Assembly (NCBI GenBank): GCA_941918925.1
Contig: OW799237.1
Coordinates: forward strand, 72,551,126 to 72,615,125
DNA: 64,000 nt
From: Phyto melanocephala
Lineage: Eukaryota > Arthropoda > Insecta > Diptera > Rhinophoridae
Direction: 5' to 3'
Of the stretch, positions 1 through 9,619 are shown in pieces. The position numbers and the translations under genes are program-made. The notes below the pieces were generated by a model, which was not told where the DNA came from, did no database searches, and saw nothing but the letters and a program-made list of their open reading frames with translations. Each line of letters starts with the position of its first letter. Position 1 is the stretch's first letter.

Positions 1-96
1 GATTCACAGGATTCTTTGCAAGCCTCCTTAATAGACTTCAATTTTGTCGCTTTTAGCTTCTTCTCCAAAATTCTACTACAATTTTCAAATTTAAGT
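1..96 (-). CDS. Coiled-coil gene, exon 4 (cut by window edge)
   Basis: After ATTTTTAG the exon completes the split Arg codon and reads LKFENCSRILEKKLKATKLK and then SIKEACKESCES to the window edge with no stop. The phase agrees with exon 3. The 3' end of the gene lies outside the window. Confidence 0.6.
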
Positions 97-3000
97 CTAA
101 AAATTTTTAAAAAACGTCTATTAACAATACAAGCTTTGTTAAAGTATTTTACCTTATTTCTTGTAGTATTGGCTTCAACGTAATAATGACTCGTTTTGTT
201 TCTGTGAATTTTAGTTGACGTTCTTTCATCCTTTCAGAAAATATAACTTTGTTGTCATCTAACCTCTTTCGGCAGCTCTCTGTTTTATGTTTCAATTCTT
301 CTATAGCTTTCTCAACTTCGTGGTATGTCTAAGATATACAAATATTAACACACACAAATATACAAATATTAACACACACAAAATAATAGAAGGTAAAAAA
401 AGTTTTACCTTTAATTTTATCTCATTGTTTTTAATAAGTTCATACAATTTTGTACGTAATCTCTTAGTTTCTATATCGACTTGATCATTTATAGTTTCCT
501 TAAATTTTTTTAAAAGCTCCGATTTAGATTTTAAAAAAATTACTTTTTCATCAAGTTGAAATTGTATTTTATTAGGGATGATATCTATGGATGACGTTAA
601 TGGGTTCAATAAATTGCTGTTCAAATTTTTTATTTTAGTTTTAATATCTTTATTTCTTTGCAACTTCGTGTTTAAGCAAGATTTTAGGTTTTTATTTTTG
701 CTATACTGAAAAAATATTAAAAAAAATCGTAAATTTTTAATGGATGTATTTTTTTTACTGTTTCTAAATATATATAAAATATTTACTGATTATTATTCCA
801 ATAATTTTCAATAATTAGGTTTATTTGTTGTTTGGTTTATAAGTATTTCAGTGGTGCTTTTGCCAGATTCAAAGCATATTTTTTCATCAGGTAACTGCAG
901 TTCGAAGTGAGTTTCTTTTAAACTATACACTTTGATAGCTGAGGTTAAAAGTAAATGAAAAAAATAATCAGCTGACGAATCAACACTACCTGATGAATAA
1001 ATATGCCCTGGCCAGACCATCAGGGATTAAAAATTTAAATAAACTAAAAAGGAAAAATTAGTTGGGTTTATGATAAATATTTATTTTGTTTCATGTTTTA
1101 TTTAATATATATTTTTTTTAATATAATTATATTATATAGGTATTTACCTATATGCCCCTGTGGACTAGTCAGTAAAGGACAAGTCAGTTGTTTGGGGGTT
1201 GCGGGTTCGATTCCCGCCGGAGTCTCTGGAATTGTCTGCTTCTCTTTCTCTTCTATTCTAAATATTTCTATTCTTATTCTACTCCTCTCTCTATTAAGGC
1301 GTCACAATGGACCATAATGGTTTCCGGGTGAAGGTGTGAGGGTAACTTTGCACCCCCTGTGGACTAGTCAGTACAGGACCAGTCAGTTGTTTGGGGGTTG
1401 TGGGTTCGTATCCCGCCGGAGACTCTGGAATGGCGTCACAATGGACCGTAATGGTCTCCGGGCGAAGGTAACTTCGCACCCCCTGTGGACTAGTCAGTAC
1501 AGGACCAGTCAGTTGTTTGGGGGTTGTGGGTTCGTTTCCCGCCGGAGACTCTGGAATGGTCTGCTTCTCCTTCTCTTCTATCCTAAATATTTCTATTATT
1601 CTCTCTATTAAGGCGTCACAATGGACCGTAATGGTCTCCGAGTGAAGGTGTGAGGGTAACTTTGCACCAGTCTTACCTACCTACCTAAAACCCAACAATC
1701 ATCAAACTAAAATATTGTCGGCTTACTGTGTTCGCGACTTCGTCTGCGTAGTTATCGGAACCAAAGATAGCCTCTTTATGTGACACTATGCAACATTTTG
1801 AAAGTTTTGTTTTTTCCTATATAATCACTATTTTTTTCCCAACTACAAAAATCATCATTATTTCAAATTCTATGGAAAGAAGTTAAAAAAAATTTTCTTA
1901 TCGTAATTTTAGAACGACGTACTCGATTTTGTTAAGCAATTCGTCAAAAAACTTAAAATTACGCCAGCTTCAAGTATCATTTTCTGACTAGTTTTGGAGT
2001 TATGGAGGAAAAAGTCTTAACATTGTTTTTTTTTTTATTTGATAAAATATTTGAATTCAAAAAACTTATAATAAATATGTAATAGCAATAAACAGTAATA
2101 TTTTTTTTGTATATAAATCAATTGATAAATTCGAGTTTTATATACTACTAGCCAAACCCGGCGCGCGTTGCTACGCCCCTTAATGAATCGAAATGCATTC
2201 TGAATTTAATTGAATATCAAGTGCAAAAACCTAAAAATTATAATTTTTTTATAGGCGTGCCTGCCCACTTTTCTAATCACGAAATTGTAAAGTCATAACA
2301 GCTCAACATGTGTGCAAAGTTTCAGAAGAATCGGACCAGTGCAAGTACCTCAAAATTATAATTGTTTTTATGGGCGTGGCCCTGCCCACTTTTCTAATCA
2401 CGAAATTGTAAAGTCATAACAGCTCAATATGTGTGCAAAGTTTCAGAATAATCGGTCCAGTGCAAGTACCTCAAAATGATACCTTTTTTTATGGGCGTGC
2501 CACTGCCCACTTTTCTAATCAAGAAATTATTTAGTCATGACAGCTCGATATGTGTGCAAAGTTTCAGAAAAATCGGTCTAGTGTAAGTACCTCAAAATGA
2601 TTTCTTTTTTTATGGGCGTGGCACTGCCCACTTTTCTAAATACGAAACTGTATAGTCATGACAACTCAATATGTGTGCAAAGTTTCAGAAAAATAGGTCC
2701 AGTGCAAGTACCTCAAAATGATACCTATTTTTTTAAGGGCGTGGCACTGCCCACTTTTCTAATGACGAAAGTGTAAAGTCATGACAGTTCAGTATTTTCG
2801 CAAAGTTTCAGAAAATTCGGTCCAGTGCAAGTAGCTAAAACTGATAACTAATTTTTTATGGGCGTGGCCCCGCCCACTTTTTAAATCACCAAATTATAAA
2901 GCCATGACAGCTCAATATGTGTGCAAAGTTTCAGAAAAATCGGTCCAGTGCAAGTACCTCAAAATTAAAACTTTTTTAGGGCGTGGCCCCGCCCACTTTT

Positions 3001-6000
3001 CTTATCACGAAATTATTTAGTCATGACAGCTCGATATGTATGCAAAGTTTCAGAAAAATCGGTCAAGTGTAAGTAGCTAAAACTGATAACTAATTTTTTA
3101 TGGGCGTGGCTCCGCCCACTTTTTTTCACCCATAAACACTCCCTGATATGTGTACAACAACTTACCCAAGTTTGAGCCCAATCGGTTTTACAGTTTCGGA
3201 GTCTATAGCTAACACACACACACACACACAGAGTTTCACTTTTATATATATAGAAGAAGAAGATAGAAGATAGAAGAAGATACAGAGTTGTAAACGAATC
3301 ATTCATTTTTGAATTCAATTCAATACGAATTATTTATTTATTTATTTATTTATTTGATTTCAATACATAAGAAGCCTACAAGGCCAATAATACATGTATC
3401 GTTAGATAAGTATGTATGTCTAAAAAAAACATATGTATGTATAATAATTAAAGTAAAGTAATATATAATAAAGTTAGATTTAAAATTCTACATATAAAAA
3501 TAAAATTGAAAATAGCTCCCCAGCCATATAAATATTACATCAATAAAAACAGGCAAATAATAAGTTCACCAAATCATAATACCTATAACCAGACATTAGA
3601 AAAAAACAAAAAAAGAAATGTTATGAGTTTTCTATTGAAATAAGGTAATCTAATAGTTTTTTCTTATAGGAAAAATAAGAATAAGAAAACATTTTTAAAT
3701 AAGTAGGTAATTGATTCCAAACTCGACAAATCCTTATCAAAAAAGATCTTTCAAAAACGGACAGGTGTATACGTGGTATATTAATTTGAATATTGCGTGA
3801 TGAATTAATAAAAGAAAAGTTGCTGACAAGAGAATGAGGTAAGCCGCTTTTCATTGTACTATAGAACTTAAGTAAAAGTCTCAACTTCAAATAGTTTTGG
3901 AAGTTAACACCTAAAAACTTAGGAATATATTCTGATACAAGACTATGACTACGTAATGGAATATTAAAAACATATCTTATAATTTTCCTAACTATCCCCT
4001 CAATGCGATGTATATTTCCTGACAATGTTCCAGAGAAAACTTCAAGACAGTAATTTAATTGTGACATTAACAAAGAGTGAGCCAACCGATGTCTAACATG
4101 ACAAGGTGTGTATGCTCTCAACGAATAAAGTCTTCTCAAAATGAAGCACGTTTTCCTCATAATAGAATTTATGTGGTTATCAAATTTCAGACTATGATCA
4201 ATTATAACACCTAGACACTTTAACTCATTAACATAATGGATTATTCTACCATTTAAATACAAATTTGGATATAAGTGAGGATTTAACACTCCAAAGTAAA
4301 TAGCTTTAGTTTTATCAGGATTAATTTCAAAACGATTCAAGTGCATCCAATTATTTATTACATTCATATGATTATTAAGAAGTGACTGCAGGTGGTAAGG
4401 TGATTCAAAATTTACTTTATACAAAATGATAATATCATCAGCAAATACAAATAATTGACAAAAGTCATTACTAATGTATGACATAAAATCATTTAAATAT
4501 AACTGAAATAGCATAGGTCCTAACACGGAACCCTGAGGTACACCAGATGTAACATTACCAATAGTCGAATTAACATTACCAATCGAGACAAATTGAGATC
4601 TTTCACATAGATATGAGTACATCAATCTACATGCCGAAGATGAAAATTTAATTTTGTTACAAAGTTTCCTCACCAAAGAAACATGATCAATCCTATTAAA
4701 TGCTTTCGTGAGATCTAGCGATACCATTATACAATCAGAGTGTTCATCAAGATTACGTCTTATAGTCAGTCAGAGAAAGCAGGAGTGAAGTCGTATTATA
4801 ATTACGACGAAAGGCGTATTGATTAGGATTAAGCATGGAGCCAGAGTGCGTTAATATTTGAAAGTTCATTATATTTTCAACTATCTTAGACATAGCAGGT
4901 AAAATAGTTATTGGTCTTAGATTATCAATATTACAGTTGCCACTTTTCGGAATAGGGATAACCCGACCTAACTTCCATCTCATAGGAAATTTAGAAGTCG
5001 TCAAAATAGAATTAATAAGATGAACCAATATTCTATTTATCAAAGGATAGATAATTTTAATGAACTTGATTGGGATCATATCGTGTCCAATTGCATTAGA
5101 TTTTATTGAGTTAATTGCAAACATTAGATCATTTTCCGTTATACTATAAAAAGAAAAAGAATTTGGAACATTTACAAAATCATCAAAACTAGAATTCAAG
5201 TCACCAGAACTACCAGGAATCATATTGTCCAAAAATTTTCCTGCTATATACTCAACCTCAGATTCATCATATTCAGGCCTTTCACGTCCAATACAACCTA
5301 ACTTACGCAGTCTACCCCACAACTTACCATTGTCGACTCTATCAAACATCCTTGTTCCATATTCTCTTCGTACCTTCCTAATCACAGCTTTTGCCCTATT
5401 CCTAAGTCTACAGTAGGTCCTCCAATTCTCATCCGTACGTTCTCTAGCATATACTCTATAAGCCGAATCCTTCGACCTTCTAGCACGAACTATATCCCTC
5501 GAGTTAAACCAATTATTATCACATGATCCACTTCTGAAACTAATAGTAGGGACTAAATCATGAAGACTGCTAACAAGATTGTCTAATATACCAAGCTGTA
5601 CATCAACATCATTAGTGGTATAAATAGGATAAACATCAAACGCCTCAGCACACTGAACAAGAGTATCATAATTCAAACGATTATAATCTCTAAGATGCAC
5701 CCAATTTTCACGTAATGTTGCAGTAAATCTTATTGAAATGAAAATAAAGCTGTGATGTGAAGAAAAGAAGGGAAATTGTACTTGGCTATGAGTATCAACG
5801 AGCGATTGCCGACTTACTAAAAAGTAGTCAATTAAAGAAGTAGAGTTATTACGTATACTAAGGTGAGTAGGTAAACTATTATGTACATAAGTAAGACCAC
5901 ATCTCGATATTAGAGAACGAAAGTTATTAGATGCAGAGATATTAAAAAGATTACAATTAAAATCTCCCATAATAGTTATATTTGAGAAACGATCAAAAAG

Positions 6001-7855
6001 ATCACTATGAATATTTTCAAAGGCATTAATATCACCACTTGGAAGATACACAATACCTATTAGTACAGGTGACTCACCAAGAATTTCAACAAAAAGTGAT
6101 TCACAAACCCCATACTCCTCACCTTTAAATACTATTTTATAATGTAGTTTATCCGATATATACAAACAAACACCACCTGCTCTTACCTCATCAGGTCGAT
6201 CATTCCTGACCAGTTTATAACCAGCAAGAGATAAAGATTGAGAATATGTATGAGATTTAAACCAAGTCTCAGACACACCTATAATATCAAGAGGAGAATT
6301 ATTAAAGATGTTTTTAAATTCATCACATTAAGTACTAGAGTTAGAATTAGCTACATTTTAAATTAATACATTTCACCAAAAAAAAGAATTGAATGAAATT
6401 TGAATCAATTCATTTGAATTTATCAAACATGAATTGTAATGCATTTTTAATTCAAATGAGTTGGTAAAATGAATTGCAATTTATTTCCAATTCATTTGAA
6501 TTAATTCAAATAAATTTAGTAACTTTGAATTTCAACATATAATTGCTGTTTTTATTATTTATGTGCCGTTACCATCGTCATCTGCTGTTAAGACTATTTT
6601 CGAACGCGTCTATTCTAAATATTCCTAAACGTGGAAATCTATTAGATGATAATTTTGAAAAATTATTATTGCTGAAAGTGAACGATGCATTCTAATTCAA
6701 TTTAATTAGCATTTGTTTTATAATTAAAATAATAGCAAAATTAGTTGATGCTTATATATGCTACTATATTGTCCATATATTGTAATTTTTCGTAATTTAA
6801 TGTTTATTTGTAAAATATAATTTAATTTTATTATATAAATATTACATACATAAATATTACATAACTATTACTAAAGTGTTTGTCATTGATGACTAAAATA
6901 TGTATAAATAATAAAAACAGCAATTATATGTTGAAATTCAAAGTTTTTAAATTTATTTGAATTAATTCAAATGAATTGGAAATGAATTCCAATTCATTTT
7001 CTAACTCATTTGAATTAATTCATTTTTAATTCAAATGAATTGCAATTCATTTTTTCTAACTCATTTGAATTAATTCAAAGTCAATTTAATTCATATGAAT
7101 TGGAAATGAATTGCAATTCATTTTACCAATTCATTTGAATTAAAAATGAATTGCAATTCATGTTTGATAAATTCAAATGAATTGATTCAAATTTCATTCA
7201 ATTCGTTTTTTGACGAAAAGAATTAATTCAAAATTTTACTAATTTAATGAATGAATGATTCGCGAATTAATTCAAAAATGAATGATTCGTTTACAACTCT
7301 GATACTATATAGGTAATTCTTATCAAAAAAAATTTCTATATGGAATTAAAAACAGTGCCTAGGGAGCCATTTTCAAAACGTATTAAAATAATTAAAGTAA
7401 ATGTATTTTAGAATATTTGTTAAGCAAGCACAATGGGTTAAATAGCATTTAATTAAATTTGCTATACAGATAGATAAATAACAACCTGAATAAAAACATA
7501 ATAGGTTTACCTTTATTCCGATAACCACACAAAGAAATTCGGGGGCACATTGCATTTAAACAATAAATTTGTACAATTCTTGTAGATGATTTATTGAGAA
7601 TTTTCTATGTATAACATAGAAAAATTATTTGAAATTATTATTATTTATTTGTTTTAAGGAAATAAAAAAAATTCTGACCCTTCTTCAATCAAAATAAAAA
7701 TTATTTAACTACTTACATCTTTATGAACCTTGTTTTAGAATATTTTTTTCAATATATGTATAAAAACTTACCAAATCTACTTTACATTTTTTTAACCATA
7801 TTCTAAATTCATCTTTTTTCTGCTGTATGTTTTCATCGTTATTAATAGAATTCAT
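1..7855 (-). CDS. Coiled-coil protein gene, transposon-split, 3' end outside window
   Basis: I do not recognise this protein. Four minus-strand exons are proposed: 7855-7772 (ATG, 28 codons from MNSINNDENIQQ to KCKVDL, donor TTG|GTAAGT), 705-409 (acceptor TTTTTTCAG, 99 codons, donor AAG|GTAAAA), 328-153 (acceptor ATATCTTAG, donor AAG|GTAAAA) and 96-1 (acceptor ATTTTTAG). The last three join in phase without stops; the 409/328 intron is 80 nt and the 153/96 intron 56 nt. The start exon ends in phase 0, as exon 2 requires, but that link is an inference across about 7 kb of transposons. The product so far is about 218 residues, rich in Lys and Glu, with long heptad-like helices (KRLRTKLYELIKNNEIKLK; YHEVEKAIEELKHKTES; KKLKATKLKSIKEACKES). 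This suggests a structural or scaffold role, for example cytoskeletal or kinetochore; that is a guess. The reading frame is open at the left edge. A separate short gene at 7855 is the main alternative. Confidence 0.5.
153..328 (-). CDS. Coiled-coil gene, exon 3
   Basis: This 176-nt exon starts after ATATCTTAG and reads TYHEVEKAIEELKHKTES onward in phase 0 from exon 2. It ends with two bases of an Arg codon (AG) before GTAAAA. It is strongly charged and helical, continuing the coiled coil. The codon is completed by the first base of the next exon at 96. Confidence 0.65.
409..705 (-). CDS. Coiled-coil gene, internal exon 2
   Basis: This is the longest visible exon of the coiled-coil gene. It opens just after TTTTTTCAG with TAT AGC AAA and reads 99 codons in phase 0 to AAG|GTAAAA. 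There is no ATG near its 5' end, so the apparent start at 663 (a TTG codon) is not a real start and the exon is internal. It is followed by an 80-nt intron carrying a duplicated ACAAATATTAACACACACAA tract. Confidence 0.65.
870..1010. mobile_element. MITE, CAAGGCATATTTATTCATCAGG family, copy 1
   Basis: The terminal inverted repeats are imperfect (CAAAGCATATTTTTTCATCAGG at the left; the complement of TACCTGATGAATAAATATG at the right). Flanking 8-mers GCCAGATT (862-869) and GCCAGACC (1011-1018) share 6 of 8 bases and look like a decayed target-site duplication. The interior shares CAGCTGACGAATCAACA with the copy at 14833. An 8-bp TSD points to the hAT or a related superfamily. A 70-codon minus-strand open frame that crosses it is a by-product. 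Confidence 0.75.
1011..1151. other. AT-rich spacer, nothing recognised
   Basis: AT-rich sequence between the MITE and the SINE. No gene, promoter or repeat could be supported here. Confidence 0.6.
1152..1690 (+). mobile_element. tRNA-derived SINE with three tandem head units
   Basis: Three units start at about 1152, 1350 and 1478, each with CCCCTGTGGACTAGTCAGTA (A-box-like), GGGGGTTGNGGGTTCG (B-box-like, with GCGGG/CCCGC T-arm pairing around TTCGATT in unit 1) and GCCGGAG. Units 1 and 3 continue into a CT-rich body (CTGCTTCTC, CTCTCTATTAAGG) and GGCGTCACAATGGACCNTAA, then AACTTTGCACC. The 3' end carries an ACCTACCTACCT tail. No acceptor-stem pairing is visible, so these are pol III SINE heads and not working tRNA genes. 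The same family occurs on the minus strand at 44501-44687. Confidence 0.75.
1691..2147. other. Unassigned AT-rich spacer
   Basis: No gene or repeat end was recognised. A short stretch at 1735-1765 (TCTGCGTAGTTATCGGAACC) resembles a stretch on the opposite strand at 7510-7555 (TTTGTGTGGTTATCGGAAT), which may be shared relic sequence. Confidence 0.4.
2148..3254 (-). mobile_element. Non-autonomous Helitron, GGGCGTGGC type, copy A
   Basis: Read on the minus strand, the element starts with TCTATATATATAAAAGTG at 3254 and ends with GCAACGCGCGCCGGG...CTAG at 2148, followed by T. This is the TC...CTRR|T pattern of Helitrons with a GC-rich 3' hairpin. The interior is a tandem array of about 110-125-bp units holding GGGCGTGGCNNNGCCCAC, CATGACAGCTCAATATGTG and CAAAGTTTCAGAAAAATCGG. 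A (CA)n tract lies near the 5' end. The 101-aa frame inside is a by-product seen in every copy. Confidence 0.8.
3255..3282. repeat. GAAGAAGATA simple repeat
   Basis: A purine-rich GAAGAAGATAGAAGA repeat lies between the Helitron 5' end and the hAT-like inverted repeat. Confidence 0.6.
3621..4727 (-). pseudogene. LINE reverse transcriptase core and C terminus
   Basis: This 368-codon frame carries the catalytic reverse transcriptase motifs SLDLTKAFNRIDH, GVPQGSVLGPMLF and FADDIIILYK (the aspartate pair intact), followed by thumb and C-terminal regions (FLIRICRVWNQLPTYLK) and a normal stop at 3621. Apart from the one-base frameshift separating it from the preceding endonuclease frame there are no stops, so the insertion looks fairly recent compared with other relics in the window. 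Confidence 0.85.
4753..6276 (-). pseudogene. LINE endonuclease plus N-terminal RT
   Basis: This 507-codon frame encodes an endonuclease/exonuclease/phosphatase domain lacking its first part (SETWF, then GGVCLYI, IMGDFN, and FFSSHHSF where SDH is usual), a linker, and the start of reverse transcriptase (IPIPKSGN, LRPITILPAMSKIVE, NQYAFRRNYNTTSL). In an active element it would nick DNA and prime reverse transcription at the target. The frame ends in TDYKT at 4753 because of a one-base shift: another frame across 4740-4770 reads IRRNLDEHSDCI and runs straight into the RT core. The 506-aa start at 6276 is not the natural one. Confidence 0.8.
7302..7771. other. Unassigned AT-rich sequence
   Basis: No repeat boundary was recognised. 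On the minus strand a short open stretch ends in a possible donor (AAAG|GTAAACC at about 7510), so a small exon cannot be excluded. Confidence 0.35.
7772..7855 (-). CDS. Candidate start exon of the coiled-coil gene
   Basis: The ATG at 7855 is preceded by TAAAT and opens 28 codons (MNSINNDENIQQKKDEFRIW, then LKKCKVDL) ending at a canonical TTG|GTAAGT donor. It is polar and Lys-rich, like the exons at 1-705, and ends in phase 0 as needed. No matching acceptor with a long open frame was seen nearer than 705; a stretch at about 7575-7513 opens briefly (ending in a TAA at about 7513) and could be an alternative second exon. Confidence 0.4.
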
Positions 7856-8564
7856 ATTTACTATTTACTTAATTTCAATTTAATAAAAGAATTGATTTAT
7901 ATTCCTTAATGTATGCACATATATATGATTGTTCGTCTTTTTCTACCGGTAATTTTGTATTAGCGCAGTGTTGTTATGTGAACTTTTTTTTTAACGTAAG
8001 AAATCAACCCTGTTTTTGTTAAGCCAGCGCTACCAACATTGAAAGCAAACAAATTAATCCATCTTCAGTGATGGGCATTTTTTCAACAAAAAAGTGGCCT
8101 CCAAATTGTTAGAAAGCACAAAAAGGTAGAAAGAGTGTGTTAACTAACCCTGATTGGTTACTTTAAGGTCGTCGAATCGAAAAATTAAACAAAAATATTT
8201 TTAGTTAACAATTTTATTAAAAAACAAAACGAAAAAATTGATTTATTTAATTTTTTTCCTCTCTTTTTTTTGTTTTTTTTTATTGATAGTTACTGTTAGT
8301 CAATTCGAGGGTTAAATACGACTGCCTGCCTATACTTTTAGTTTTTTAGATGAGACTGACATTATTTCTAAAAGAATATAAAGGTTTAATTAGCATGATA
8401 GGCTCATTGATACTGCATCAAATTGTATATACTTAAAAATTTTAAACCCCTTTATTGTGAACCAAAAAAGTATATGTGCAAATATCATATGAAGAACAAA
8501 CATAAAGAATTCTGCATTTTTAAAACAAAAAAAATATATAAAAATTAAATTCAATAATTATTTA
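7856..8564. other. Upstream region of the coiled-coil gene, AT-rich
   Basis: Sequence upstream of the candidate ATG at 7855. No TATA box or initiator can be defended. It holds poly-T and poly-A runs (8220-8290) and nothing that resembles a gene. Confidence 0.4.
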
Positions 8565-8972
8565 GGCCCTTTTCGCATTAGGCAACTATAATTGCGCAAT
8601 TCTTGTGTTTGTGGGTGTGAGAGGAAATGTCGGTGTAAAGGGGAAAGAATTGCCGAGATTTGAGTACAGACTTGCTTGTACTTGGCAATTCTGCTTCTGC
8701 TCTCATTCTTGTCTTGGAATATTTATTTGTTTTTGACTTTGTCTTTTATTTCTTCTTCGGTGTGTTGTGTAATTTTGTGTGTGTGAAAATTTTATTTGTT
8801 TATAAGTGAATTAAATATTTAAAAATGATGAGAAATTGGTAAATTCGAGCTAAAGCAAATTAAACTTGCTCAACCAAGTTGCTCAATGTGAACATAAAAG
8901 CAAGTTCAAAAGAAAACAAATAAAAATTAAAATTATACTGCGCAATTAAAGTTGCCTAATGAGAAAGGGGCC
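8565..8972. mobile_element. MITE with GGCCC...CATTAGGCAAC inverted ends
   Basis: The left end (GGCCCTTTTCGCATTAGGCA) and the complement of the right end (GGCCCCTTTCTCATTAGGCA) match for about 35 bp, to AATTGCGCA. TA dinucleotides flank both sides, and AT-rich flanks (AAATTCAATAATTA) extend the symmetry by about 20 bp, so the exact boundary is uncertain. No coding sequence. It lies about 650 bp upstream of the Rpn8 start. Confidence 0.65.
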
Positions 8973-9619
8973 TAATTAATTATTGAATTTTATTTTTTTT
9001 TAATTTTTGTTGTAATAATAAATATGATATATCATGAAAAGAGATAAATTTATTTTGATATATGTTACTTATATAGCACTAAAATAAAATTTGTACTTGA
9101 ATTTTTTAGGTTCACTCTATATGTCTATCGCAGGGTCATAGGATCCGTAACTGATACTACTTACCAAATTTCCTCTTAAAATACATTAAAATTTATTTTT
9201 ATTTAACTTTCAATGCTAACCAGCTTTTTGAAAATTCCGTAACATAGAGGTTACTATTGCGAAATTGATTTCCCAAGAATCCTTATACTTTATTTTCATT
9301 TTTTAATCTGATTTTATATGCAAAAAGCAATAATAGCAAAAATCGCTAAAATTCCCGCTAAGAGCTTAAACGTATTTTTTTCCGCTATACTGGTTTCGAA
9401 ATTGCTATATTTACGGAAAAATAGCTAAATTCCCAACACTGTATGACTTTAGAAATTCTGCCTGTCATTTAGAAGTTTGCAAAAAAAATTTTACATACGA
9501 AGTCTTGAATTATTTTTTTGTAGGAACTCCGGTTAAACATATTTAAAAATAGATTTGATTATAATCAAAACTTTATACATAAATTTGTTTACGAGTTATT
9601 GTTACAATTTTAGTAAAAA
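8973..9619. other. Rpn8 upstream and 5' UTR region
   Basis: AT-rich sequence. TGTTACAATTTTAG just before the ATG looks like a splice acceptor, so the 5' UTR may contain an intron. No core promoter motif could be picked with confidence. Confidence 0.35.

Larger units (their letters stand above)
3330..6355 (-). mobile_element. 5'-truncated non-LTR retrotransposon (CR1/Jockey group)
   Basis: A LINE on the minus strand ending in an (AAAT)n tail at 3330-3352. It encodes most of an apurinic endonuclease and a full reverse transcriptase. The 5' part (any ORF1 and the endonuclease N terminus) is missing. The endonuclease frame can be followed to DIIGVSETWF at about 6300, then meets a stop. It sits inside the hAT-like foldback element. 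Confidence 0.85.
3283..7301. mobile_element. hAT-like foldback element, interrupted by a LINE
   Basis: The outer ends are matching inverted repeats: CAGAGTTGTAAACGAATCAT at 3283 and its complement ending at 7301. Inside lie long arms built from AATTCAAATGAATTG motifs: 6376-6560 is the inverted counterpart of about 6900-7205, around a unique core of 6560-6900. A LINE (about 3330-6355) splits the left arm. The CAGAGTTG end is typical of hAT elements, but the flanking 8-mers do not match, so no TSD remains. Confidence 0.65.

Noticed and set aside
808..1020. 70-residue minus-strand frame
   Set aside because: It spans a MITE from end to end; the sequence is explained by the inverted repeats.
1172..1225. 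tRNA gene from the GGTTCGATTCC B box
   Set aside because: T-arm pairing is good, but no acceptor stem or anticodon arm can be formed, and the unit is repeated with a SINE body and tail.
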